This document shows, in pieces, positions 44,173 through 52,095 of a stretch of DNA of 61,872 bases. The stretch comes from JBCDAP01 sp038747915 (GTDB lineage: Bacteria > Planctomycetota > Phycisphaerae > Phycisphaerales > UBA1924): positions 1-61,872 of the forward strand of contig JBCDJJ010000011.1 of NCBI GenBank assembly GCA_038747915.1, read 5' to 3'. Position 1 is the first letter of the stretch, and every line of letters starts with the position of its first letter. The position numbers were made by a program, and so were the translations under genes. The notes beneath the pieces are model-generated. The model did no database searches. It had not been told where the DNA came from and saw only the letters and a program-made list of their open reading frames with translations.

Positions 44173-44672
44173 TGGTGCTCGTTTCCATGCTCGCGGCCCT
44201 CACGTTCGCGGTGTGCGCCCCCGGGTGCGGGAACGGGCCGCCCACGGATCAACAGCTTGTCTCGGTGACCATCGCCAACGAGCGGTTCTTCCTCGAGCCC
44301 GCGATCGATCTGCCCACGCGTGTGCAGGGGTTGTCGGGTCGTGCCGAGATCGCCCGCGACGGTGGGATGATCTTCGTTTTCCCACGGGCGAGCCGTCAGG
44401 GCTTCGTGATGCGTGACTGTCTGGTCCCCATCGATATCCTCTTCGTGGCCGATAACGGTGTGATCGACAGCATGCACGCGATGCAGATCGATCCGCGCCA
44501 GGAGGGCGAGTCGGCTGGGGACTACGAGCATCGATTGAGGCGTTACATGAGCGACGGGCGCGTCCGAATTGCCATCGAACTCGCCGGTGGCACGATCGAC
44601 CGGCTCAACCTGAAGCCCAGCGACCGCGTTTCCATCGACGGGCTCGATGACCTGAAGGCGCGGGCCCGGTGA
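44154..44672 (+). CDS. DUF192 lipoprotein
   Basis: 172-aa exported DUF192 protein. The signal MARRTLMVLVSMLAALTFAVC leads to a lipobox-like cysteine at about 21 or 25. The DUF192 core reads VTIANERFFLEPAIDLPTRVQGLSGR, GGMIFVFPRASRQGFVMRDCLVPIDILFVADNGVID, and AIELAGGTIDRLNLKPSDRV. Family members are small beta proteins of uncertain role. AGGAGG at 44141-44146 places the start at 44154, inside the gluQ gene, implying coupled translation. Confidence 0.9.
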   Translation: MARRTLMVLVSMLAALTFAVCAPGCGNGPPTDQQLVSVTIANERFFLEPAIDLPTRVQGLSGRAEIARDGGMIFVFPRASRQGFVMRDCLVPIDILFVADNGVIDSMHAMQIDPRQEGESAGDYEHRLRRYMSDGRVRIAIELAGGTIDRLNLKPSDRVSIDGLDDLKARAR

Positions 44673-44756
44673 GCCGATGGCCTCCTCGGCGACGGGTCGG
44701 TCCCGCAGCCACCGGCCCTCCGAGGGTGAGCCCGCGACCGCGGGCGGGAAGGCGTC

Positions 44757-46064
44757 GTGCCCACCAACGACCAGAGCGTGTCTTCGCAGACCATCACCCT
44801 GGCGTGCGCCGGACCCGCCGACCAGGCGATCGGTTCGGTCTGGCCGGGCGTGGAGGCCTATTTCGCCGAGCACGGGCAGTACGCCGCACCGCAGATCGTC
44901 ACGGTCCACGAGGCATGCTCGCTGCCCGCAGCGATGCTCGAGCCCGCGGTCCTCGCGCTGCTCGAGCCCGACCCGGAGCTCGCTGCGAAGACCGCGGCCA
45001 AGCTCGCCGACCACCTCGCCGAGCAGAATATCCCCGCGGTGCTCCTTGCCCCCGAGGCCGCCGGCCTGACCGGCGCGATCGCCCCGGGGGTGATCGCGGT
45101 CGCTGCGGAGCACGCCACGCCGGAACGCCTCGGCGCATTCCTCGAGGCCTTCGTGTCCTCCGGCGACGCCATGCGCACGCTCCGTGCCGAGCTCTTCAAC
45201 GCCCGGCGTGCCCAGGGCGGCGCGAGCGGAGAGATTCAGCGACTGCACGAGGAGATGGCACTCGCCTCTGCTGTTCAGCACGCGATGCTGCCCGAGGAGC
45301 TACCCGCGGTTGAGGGCTTCGACCTCGGCGTGCTCTTTCGCCCAGCGAGCTACGTGAGCGGTGACATCTACGACATCCGCCGCATCGATGAGCACCACCT
45401 TCGCTTCTACCTCGCTGATGCGGTCGGCCACGGTGTGCCCGCGGCGCTCATCACGATGGTTCTGGCCCGTGCCTTCCAGAGTGTGCAGGAGCGGGCGATG
45501 CCCGAGATCCTCTCACCCGCTGATGTCCTGCACGAGGTCAACGGCGAGCTCATCCGCCGGTCCGGCGATCACCCGCACTTCGCCTCGGCGGTCTACGGCG
45601 TGATCGACACCCGCGATCTCGTCCTCACGATCGCGGGCGCCGGGCACCCGCCCTCGATGGTCTACGACCCCCGCCAGCCCGACCCGAAGCTCTGCCGCTC
45701 CGCGGGCGGGCTGCTCGGCGTCTTCGAGGGCGACTCCTTCGACCAGCACGAGGTGCAGCTGCGACCCGGGCAGGTCCTCATCATCCACTCCGACGGCTTC
45801 GAGCTCGCGTTTGCTGAAGAGGGCGCCGAGATGCTCGCCTCGGGCACACGAACGCCGCAGCCGTCCAATCTCTACATCAAGTGGTTCGCCGACACCGCCA
45901 AGCAGGCCATCGATCGTGGCGTCTCACCCGCGCTCGAGTGGCTCGGTGCGGGGCTTGATCAGCAGGACGGCTCGCTGCACCAGCTCGACGATGTGACGGC
46001 ACTGGCGATCGGCCTGGGCACACCCGGGGCGCACGCCGCACACCCCGTGCGCCGCTCGGCCTGA
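44757..46064 (+). CDS. RsbU/SpoIIE-type PP2C protein phosphatase
   Basis: 435 aa. Residues 1-145 form an Ala-rich alpha/beta domain that resembles a degenerate receiver or sensor. A helix EIQRLHEEMALASAVQHAMLP links to the phosphatase, with GLLFRPASYVSGDIYDI-like metal site (Asp in SGDIYDI), YLADAVGHGVPAAL, VLTIAGAGHPPSMV, and the late HSDGFELAF and LDDVTALAIGL. Such enzymes dephosphorylate STAS antagonists. With the RsbW-like and STAS genes 4-5 kb upstream it completes a partner-switching set. The GTG start at 44757 has GGGAAGG upstream. Confidence 0.9.
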   Translation: MPTNDQSVSSQTITLACAGPADQAIGSVWPGVEAYFAEHGQYAAPQIVTVHEACSLPAAMLEPAVLALLEPDPELAAKTAAKLADHLAEQNIPAVLLAPEAAGLTGAIAPGVIAVAAEHATPERLGAFLEAFVSSGDAMRTLRAELFNARRAQGGASGEIQRLHEEMALASAVQHAMLPEELPAVEGFDLGVLFRPASYVSGDIYDIRRIDEHHLRFYLADAVGHGVPAALITMVLARAFQSVQERAMPEILSPADVLHEVNGELIRRSGDHPHFASAVYGVIDTRDLVLTIAGAGHPPSMVYDPRQPDPKLCRSAGGLLGVFEGDSFDQHEVQLRPGQVLIIHSDGFELAFAEEGAEMLASGTRTPQPSNLYIKWFADTAKQAIDRGVSPALEWLGAGLDQQDGSLHQLDDVTALAIGLGTPGAHAAHPVRRSA

Positions 46065-46074
46065 ACCGCCCGGA

Positions 46075-47112
46075 TCAGTCGTCTCGCTCGCGGAGTGGCT
46101 CGAGGCTCTTGCGGAACGTGAACGAGTACCCCGTGGCACGGGTCTCCCCCTCGATGATCTCGACATACCGCACGCTGCCGTCGTAGTAGGCCAGCTTGGC
46201 TCGGTTGACCCCGCCGTGGATCCCCGGCATCCGCCAGGAGTATCGTGCGACAACATCGGCGACCTCGTCCTTGAGCCACGCGAACTCCGAGGGTACGAAC
46301 GGGCTGGAGGTGCGGAAGGCACGCACACCGAGCTTCCAGACCTCGTTGGAGAACGAAGAGCCGCTCGGCACGGTCAGCCGGTTGGTCGAGCTCCAGAGGT
46401 ACTCCTGCCGGAGTTCTGTGAACCATGTGAGGTTGAGCTGATAGCTCGTGCCGACATCGTCGTACGTGGAGATCGTGGAGTCGCGGACGACATCGGGCGG
46501 ATCCACCGCGAGCTGGCTCCATCGACGCTGAAACGTGCTGCGGTCTGCGGGGCATCGGAAGATCTCGACCTCGCGGCGCTGGTCGGCCCGGTCGGTGAAG
46601 CGGTGATGATCCTCGTGATAGGTGATCAGCTCCGGTTCGATGAACGTGTTGAGCCCGGGCGTGGTATGCACGGCACCCGGCTCGGAGTAGAGATCGAACC
46701 CGCTCGGCTGCCAGTTCAGCCCGCCGGCCTTCTCTTGGATAGCGCCGGTGATGCTCCTCGGTCGACCCGTGGTCCACCAGTAGGGATGCGTGCTCTTGCC
46801 GCCGTACATCCACGAGGACGCCGAGGAACCGTTGGGGATGCGCACACCGGGTGCCGTTTCGATCGAACTCACGAGTTCGCCGCCACGCGTGCCCAGGATC
46901 GGCCACACCCCGTCGTTCGCATCGGCGTAGTCGAGCGCCGCGATCGTGATCTCGCGCATCTGCGACAGGCTCTGCACGAGCTGACTCGCCTTGCGGGCCG
47001 AACTCATCGCGGGCACCAGCAGCCCCACCAGCAGCGCGATCACGGCCACCACAACCAGCAGCTCGATCAGCGTGAACGCAACACATCCGGGCGCACCATG
47101 CCGCCGACCCAT
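46075..47112 (-). CDS. Prepilin-like secreted protein with type II/IV pseudopilin N-terminus
   Basis: 345 aa. The N-terminus has a basic lead, then CVAFTLIELLVVVAVIALLVGLLVP, the prepilin-peptidase cleavage and pilin helix. Beyond this the mature part contains CPADRSTFQRRW, YQLNLTWFTELR and the C-terminal IHGGVNRAKLAYYDGSVRYVEI. That C-terminal pattern is typical of the numerous planctomycete prepilin-like proteins. The role is unknown. It converges with the RsbU-like gene (10-bp gap). The ATG at 47112 gives the shortest sensible leader. Confidence 0.88.
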   Translation of the reverse strand: MGRRHGAPGCVAFTLIELLVVVAVIALLVGLLVPAMSSARKASQLVQSLSQMREITIAALDYADANDGVWPILGTRGGELVSSIETAPGVRIPNGSSASSWMYGGKSTHPYWWTTGRPRSITGAIQEKAGGLNWQPSGFDLYSEPGAVHTTPGLNTFIEPELITYHEDHHRFTDRADQRREVEIFRCPADRSTFQRRWSQLAVDPPDVVRDSTISTYDDVGTSYQLNLTWFTELRQEYLWSSTNRLTVPSGSSFSNEVWKLGVRAFRTSSPFVPSEFAWLKDEVADVVARYSWRMPGIHGGVNRAKLAYYDGSVRYVEIIEGETRATGYSFTFRKSLEPLRERDD

Positions 47113-47158
47113 GCATGGAGCATAGGGCACGGACCCACCCAGGGCTCGAATCAAACGC

Positions 47159-47959
47159 TCAGCGCAGCTCGACCGACCAGTACGCGTTGTCCAGGAACGC
47201 CTTCCAGCTCTCGTACCGGCCCGACCCGAGCTTCACGGAGATCAGCGGGTTGTTCCGCGGCTCCTTCGGCTTGCGGATGAGCTTCATCCGGGCCTGTTCG
47301 GGCGTGCGGCCACCCTTGCGGCTGTTGCACCGCACGCAGGAGCACACCAGGTTCTCCCACGAATCGGGGCCGCCCTGGCTTCGGGGCACCACGTGATCGA
47401 TCGACAGCTCGCTCGTCGGGAAGTGGTTGCCGCAGTACTGGCACTGGTTGCGGTCGCGAGCGAATAGGTTCCGGCGGTTGAGCTTCACGCCCTGCCGGGG
47501 CAGCTTGTCGTACCCGAGCAGCCGGATCACCCGCGGTACCGCCAGCTGAAGACGCACCGTCCGCACCCACTCGTGCAGATCCGGCTCGAGCTCGGCCTGC
47601 AGCTCTGAGATCTCCGCCCACGACTCGAAGTCGTAGGTCATGTACTGCCCGTCCTCGACATGCACGACCTCCGCCAGCTCACGGAAGAGCATCGCGAACG
47701 CCCGCCGGGCCGAGATCACCCGAACCGCCATGTACAGCTTGTTGAGCACCAACACCTTGGCATCAAGGCCGGACATGAGCCCAGCCAGGGCTGGGTTGTC
47801 AAAGGAGGTGCCAAAGGTGAGTGCCGCCGCGCCGCCGTCGATCGTGTCGACGCCGGGCGGCATGGCTGGGCTGGGCTCTGCCGGTGCCACAGCTGCGGAA
47901 GAGCGCGATGCCCCACCCCGCGTGGCTGCTCTGCGTGATGAACGCTTGCTGCGACCCAT
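47159..47959 (-). CDS. HNH endonuclease-domain protein
   Basis: 266 aa. A basic Ser/Arg-rich N-terminal tail (about 1-35) precedes a region VLVLNKLYMAVRVISARRAFAML seen in a widespread group of HNH proteins. The HNH domain is CQYCGNHFPTSELSIDHVVPRSQGG...NLVCSCVRCN, with two CxxC-type zinc pairs and the catalytic His in SIDHVVP. Members of this group are chromosomal and not tied to phage or introns. The function is unknown. Confidence 0.9.
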   Translation of the reverse strand: MGRSKRSSRRAATRGGASRSSAAVAPAEPSPAMPPGVDTIDGGAAALTFGTSFDNPALAGLMSGLDAKVLVLNKLYMAVRVISARRAFAMLFRELAEVVHVEDGQYMTYDFESWAEISELQAELEPDLHEWVRTVRLQLAVPRVIRLLGYDKLPRQGVKLNRRNLFARDRNQCQYCGNHFPTSELSIDHVVPRSQGGPDSWENLVCSCVRCNSRKGGRTPEQARMKLIRKPKEPRNNPLISVKLGSGRYESWKAFLDNAYWSVELR

Positions 47960-48532
47960 GCGTCACTCCGATCACCCAGAGGATAGCCCGTGCGGGCCGG
48001 GTTTCAACCGTGTTTCCACACGGATCGGACCCCACAGATCGGTGTTTCACGCAAGATTCACACAATCGGTGGGAGGGTGGAACGCTGCGGGCCTTCGACC
48101 TGGAGGTGATGTGCTTACTTCGGACGCTGCTTCCGGCACTGAATCGATCTCGGTCGCAGCAGAGTTAAAGATGATCACGAGTGCGACGTCGGAGGAGGCC
48201 GGCGCGTGGTTGTTTGAGGCCTACGGCGTAGGGCAACGGAGATGCATGTGCTGAGCGGTCTTGACACCAATACATCTTGCGCACTCGCAACTCCTCACGA
48301 CTTTGGATCCCCGATCGGCCAGCTCCCACTCGCCATACTCGCGTGGTGAGAACGTGTCTACGGCTCGGGCTGAGTTGTGCTCTCAGCACGCGACGGCTCA
48401 CCCCACCCACTTCACGGGGACTGCTTCGCAGGGGGTCTGTAGCTAGACTGTGTCGCCCGAGAGATCAGTACCGCAGGTGGTTAGAAAACACGTGTGAAAC
48501 CCTGACGCCTCAGTCAAAGCAGGAGGATCAAA
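47960..48532. other. 573-bp intergenic region, no supportable gene
   Basis: Frames on both strands here have no family resemblance or good ribosome site except the AGGAGG at 48522-48527 that serves the next gene. Composition falls off towards the right, leading into the AT-richer gene at 48533. The region probably contains the promoters of the divergent HNH and helical-protein genes. Confidence 0.5.
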
Positions 48533-49642
48533 TTGTCAAAGATATGGGCGGCCGCAATCACTGCCGTAGCGACTCTTGTCACAGCTTTAGTTTCGGTGAC
48601 ATGGTCCAGCACGTCTGCCGATCCTGCTGGGGATCAGCAAAGCTCAGTGGACGTCGATGGTGGGAATCAGGTTCTAGTGAACACCAACGTTGGCGGCTCT
48701 GTCACCCAAGTTATGGAAGGCTTAGACGAAGACGGAGTCCGCCAACACATCGATGAAGGTCTTCGTGAGCAAGACGAGAGGGTTGCTGAACAGAATGCAA
48801 GCCGTGTTAAAGAACTCCAAAGAGAAGCCGCGCGACTCTCCTCCGAAGGGCAGTTTCGAACCGCCCTCGATAAGCTCGAGGTCGCGGCCGCCATCTCTCC
48901 AGAGGACAGCTTCATTCTTGAGGAACGGTTGCGTGTCGAACGCAAGATGCAGCGTTTGCTCACGGAAGCCTTAGCGTCCGCGAGTGATCTCCTGGATAAC
49001 AGAGATTATCGTGCGGCGATCCAGGTCTTGCGATCTGCGGCATATGCCGATCCGGATGATGAACTGGTGGCCGATAGACTGCGAGACGCGCTCGACCGAA
49101 GGGAGGATGTCCGAACGGCGGTCTCACAGATGCTAGCTGAGGCGGACGCCGCCAAAGCAATCGATGTTCATAGCCCGCTGAGGCTGTACGATCGCGCCGT
49201 CGCCATCGACCCCCATAATCCCGAGGTTGCAGAAGAGCGGCGTGTGTATCGAGAGAAAGTTCTTGAGCAGAGCATTCACAAAGCTACAACACTTCTTCAA
49301 GGCGGCGCGCTTGATGGAATGGCTAGTTTTCATATAGCAAACGCTCGTGCCATCGACGCTTCTGATCCGAGAATAGCAACTCTGGAAGTTAGACTTGCTA
49401 ATCAAAGGCGGGCTAAGAAGCTCTTGGATGAAGCAATTAGTGAAAAATCGAGGGCAGCACCTCTTAAATTTTTTATTAATACAAAGAGCGATGCAGAAAA
49501 GTTAGAAAATTCGGCTGTAGAGAAACTTGATAGGGTAATCGACCTGGCTGGAAATGTGACGTTTTTTCGCAGCCAGGCTCGGCGGATCGCTAGTGGAATC
49601 AATCTTCCAAGTGCTAAAGCCCTGGTGAACAGGATCGACTAA
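48533..49642 (+). CDS. Membrane-anchored helical (TPR-like) protein in AT-richer DNA
   Basis: 369 aa, not recognised. An N-terminal membrane anchor (KIWAAAITAVATLVTALVSV, about 3-22) precedes a low-complexity link with VDVDGGNQVLVNTNVGGSVTQV. From about 65 the protein is almost all helix, with TPR-like pairs such as EGQFRTALDKLEVAAAISPED, NRDYRAAIQVLRSAAYADPDD and SPLRLYDRAVAIDPHNPEVAEE. The start is a TTG at 48533 with a perfect AGGAGG 5 bases upstream. Base composition and codon use are clearly more AT-rich than the neighbours, especially in the 3' half, which suggests recent transfer. Confidence 0.8.
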   Translation: MSKIWAAAITAVATLVTALVSVTWSSTSADPAGDQQSSVDVDGGNQVLVNTNVGGSVTQVMEGLDEDGVRQHIDEGLREQDERVAEQNASRVKELQREAARLSSEGQFRTALDKLEVAAAISPEDSFILEERLRVERKMQRLLTEALASASDLLDNRDYRAAIQVLRSAAYADPDDELVADRLRDALDRREDVRTAVSQMLAEADAAKAIDVHSPLRLYDRAVAIDPHNPEVAEERRVYREKVLEQSIHKATTLLQGGALDGMASFHIANARAIDASDPRIATLEVRLANQRRAKKLLDEAISEKSRAAPLKFFINTKSDAEKLENSAVEKLDRVIDLAGNVTFFRSQARRIASGINLPSAKALVNRID

Positions 49643-49656
49643 TTTCCAGCGATTGA

Positions 49657-50574
49657 CTAAGCCCGTTTGTCTTGCATCGGGTCGTCGCCGTCGAACCCGT
49701 CGTCGTACCCGCGCTCGAGCCGAGTGCCGCCGCCCTGTGCCGGTTTGACGATCGCGCCGACCACGCCGCGTGCGCGCGCGCCATCCTGCCCCATCGCACG
49801 CTCGATGAACTGCACGAACCGGTGCGCGAACGGCCCAAGCTCGCCCGACGCCACCTCCGCCACCGCTTCGCTGAGGGGGATCTCGCGCTCGCGGAACAGC
49901 ACGCGGTAGAGCTCCTTGAGCTCGGTGCGATCACCGGTCGTCGCGCCGGGGAACCGTGCCAGCCCCTTCACATTCAGGCCGTTCACCACGTTGTTGTTCA
50001 TCACCAGCATGAACGGCGGCACGTGCTTCCCCACCGCGGTGTGCACGTGGAACATCACGCCCTCGCCTACCTCGCAGAACTGGTGCACGGTCACGAAGCC
50101 CGACAGCACGCACCGCTCGCCGATGATCGCGTGCCCCGCGATCGAGGCACTGTTGGCGAGCACGACATCGTCGTGCATCTGGCAGTTGTGGCCGATGTGC
50201 GCATGGGCCATGAGCATGCACCGGTTGCCGATGCGTGTCGGTTCGCCGCCGCTCGTCCCACGGCTGACGGTCACGAACTCGCGGAAGACGTTGTCATCGC
50301 CGATGTGCAGGTGGCAGGCATCGCCCTCGGCGTACGCGCGGTCCTGCGGGTCGCCGCCGATCACCGCGAAGGGATGCACATCGTTCCGCTCGCCGATCGT
50401 GGTGTCCTGCACGATGATGGCCTTCTCGCGGATCCGCGTGCCCGCGCCGATCACGCACCGCGGCCCAACGATGGCACCCGAGCCGATGCGCACGCCATCG
50501 GCGATGGTCGCGGTGGCATCGACCTCGGCGTGCGGATGGATGAAGGTGTCGGGGAGAGTTTCGACAATCGACAT
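49657..50574 (-). CDS. lpxA: UDP-N-acetylglucosamine O-acyltransferase (LpxA family)
   Basis: First step of lipid A synthesis, or a close homologue. The 305-aa protein is a left-handed beta helix of hexapeptide repeats (IHPHAEVDATATIADGVRIG onward), with VIGGDPQDRAY, FREFVTVSRGT, the catalytic-His region MLMAHAHIGHNC, and GFVTVHQFCEVGEGVMF. The C-terminal segment NVVNGLNVKGLARFPGATT...LKELYRVLF is characteristic of LpxA. It implies an LPS-type outer membrane. The ATG at 50574 is the family start; about 40 residues at the C-terminus are extra and low-complexity. Confidence 0.93.
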   Translation of the reverse strand: MSIVETLPDTFIHPHAEVDATATIADGVRIGSGAIVGPRCVIGAGTRIREKAIIVQDTTIGERNDVHPFAVIGGDPQDRAYAEGDACHLHIGDDNVFREFVTVSRGTSGGEPTRIGNRCMLMAHAHIGHNCQMHDDVVLANSASIAGHAIIGERCVLSGFVTVHQFCEVGEGVMFHVHTAVGKHVPPFMLVMNNNVVNGLNVKGLARFPGATTGDRTELKELYRVLFREREIPLSEAVAEVASGELGPFAHRFVQFIERAMGQDGARARGVVGAIVKPAQGGGTRLERGYDDGFDGDDPMQDKRA

Positions 50575-50705
50575 ACGCTGGCGCTCCACTGGGGCCGCTT
50601 TGGTGAGTGCGGCAACCCTCTCTTCAGCGTATCGGCGCAGACCGATACGCACGATGAACGTCGGTGTTTCAGCGGCCGAGGACGCCCCTGGTGCTCAAAA
50701 ACGGC

Positions 50706-51899
50706 TCACGCCACGGTCAGCGTGGGCGTGCTCGCCTGCTTGCCGAGTGAGGCCAGGGCGACCTCGTTCTCCACGTTGCGGGCGAGTTTCTCGAGAGCGC
50801 CCGCGAGCGCCGGGTCGCCCTCGAAGTTCGCGGTCGGGTTGCCCGCGTCGGAGTTGGCGCGGAGCGCCATTGTGATCGGGACAGCCCCGAGGAAGGGCAG
50901 CCCGAGCCGCTGGGCCATCTGCTCGGCGCCGCCGCGGCCGAAGATGTCGTACTCGCGTCGCGTGCCGTCGGACTCTTCATCGCCGACGAAGTACGACATG
51001 TTCTCGACGATGCCGAGGATCGGCACCTTGAGCTGCTGGAACATCCGCGCGGCGCGCACCGCATCGTCCTGCGCCACACGCTGGGGCGTGCATACGATCA
51101 CGGCGCCGGAGAGCGAGAACATCTGCGCCATCGTGAGGGGCACATCGCCGGTGCCGGGCGGCAGGTCGATCACCAGGTAGTCCTGCTCGCCCCACGCCGT
51201 TTGTTCGGTGAGCTGCTTGAACGCGCCGTGCGCCATCGGGCCGCGCCAGATGAGTGGCTTCTCGGGGTCGACGAGCTTGCCGATGGTCATCGTCGAGATC
51301 CCGTGCGTCTGGAACGGCTGGAGCAGGTTGCCCTCGAGCAGCGTCGGCTGCTCGCTTGCAAGGCCGAGCAGTGTCGGCACGGATGGGCCGTAGATATCAC
51401 CATCGAGCAGACCGACACGGTGGCCGGCTCGCGCGAGCGCCACCGCCAGATTGACCGCGACGGTGCTCTTGCCGACCCCACCCTTGCCGGCGCCGACCGC
51501 GACCACGTGCTTCACGCCCGGCGTGACGGCGTTGGATGGCGTGACGGGGTGCCCGCCTCCGCGCGCACTTGTCGAGCTTGAGGCCTGTTTGAGCGGGATG
51601 TCCTTCGGTTGGTCCACTAGATCGACCGCGCCCTCGGCGCTCGGCGTGACGAACGCGGTGTTGATCTGGTGGGGGGCGGGCTCGCCGGCGTCTTCCGCGG
51701 CGCGCGCCACGCACTGCTCGACGAGCTTCTGGAGCCCGGTCCGCGTCTCGCGGCTGTCGGGTGCCGCGAGCGTGACGGTGACGTACGCATCGCACACCGC
51801 GATCTTCTGAAGCTGGCCGTTGGAGACAATGTCGCGTCCGGTTTCGGAGTCGCGGATCCGCGCGAGCGCCGACTCGATCTGGTCTTTGGTGAGGGTCAT
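50706..51899 (-). CDS. Mrp/ApbC-type iron-sulfur carrier ATPase
   Basis: 397-aa P-loop NTPase thought to deliver Fe-S clusters. The N-terminal MIP18/DUF59 domain is about 1-90. The deviant Walker A is VGAGKGGVGKSTVAVNLA, then LLDGDIYGPSVPTLLG, YLVIDLPPGTGDVPLTMAQM and VENMSYF. The CxxC that usually follows VENMS in this family is absent; the sequence reads VGDEESDGTRREYDIFGRGG. The start ATG at 51899 fits the domain. It lies 131 bp beyond lpxA on the same strand. Confidence 0.93.
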   Translation of the reverse strand: MTLTKDQIESALARIRDSETGRDIVSNGQLQKIAVCDAYVTVTLAAPDSRETRTGLQKLVEQCVARAAEDAGEPAPHQINTAFVTPSAEGAVDLVDQPKDIPLKQASSSTSARGGGHPVTPSNAVTPGVKHVVAVGAGKGGVGKSTVAVNLAVALARAGHRVGLLDGDIYGPSVPTLLGLASEQPTLLEGNLLQPFQTHGISTMTIGKLVDPEKPLIWRGPMAHGAFKQLTEQTAWGEQDYLVIDLPPGTGDVPLTMAQMFSLSGAVIVCTPQRVAQDDAVRAARMFQQLKVPILGIVENMSYFVGDEESDGTRREYDIFGRGGAEQMAQRLGLPFLGAVPITMALRANSDAGNPTANFEGDPALAGALEKLARNVENEVALASLGKQASTPTLTVA

Positions 51900-51966
51900 C
51901 CGCCGATGCTAGGCCGATCCGATCCCGAGTTGGTCCGATCACCGTTCATGATCGAATTCCCCAGGC

Positions 51967-52051
51967 CGTTGGTGGGAGCATCCCGCTCTCACCAACATGT
52001 GCCGCGACATGATCGGTGGTCGGCCGTGAGAGCCAGACGCTCTCACCACCG
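51967..52051. repeat. Second inverted pair of 31-bp REP-like elements
   Basis: Element 1 (51967-51997, plus) forms a 12-bp stem (51968-51979 with 51985-51996) around loop ATCCC. Element 2 (52021-52051, minus) forms an 8-bp stem around GTCTG on the minus strand and begins CGGTGGTG like the pair at 37216-37345. The two are head to head, 23 bp apart, in the 196-bp gap between asnB and mrp. The core GAGC-RTCYN-GCTC is shared by all copies in the window. Confidence 0.75.
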
Positions 52052-52095
52052 CTCACCGGCTCCCGCGACAGACCGAAGAGTTCTGCACCAGCCAA

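Noticed and set aside
48165..48410. Minus-strand frame in the 47960-48532 gap
   Set aside because: No ribosome site, Arg-rich translation, no family resemblance.
51900..52095. Hairpins after asnB as simple intrinsic terminators
   Set aside because: There is no T tract, and the sequences match a paired repeat family found at another site.
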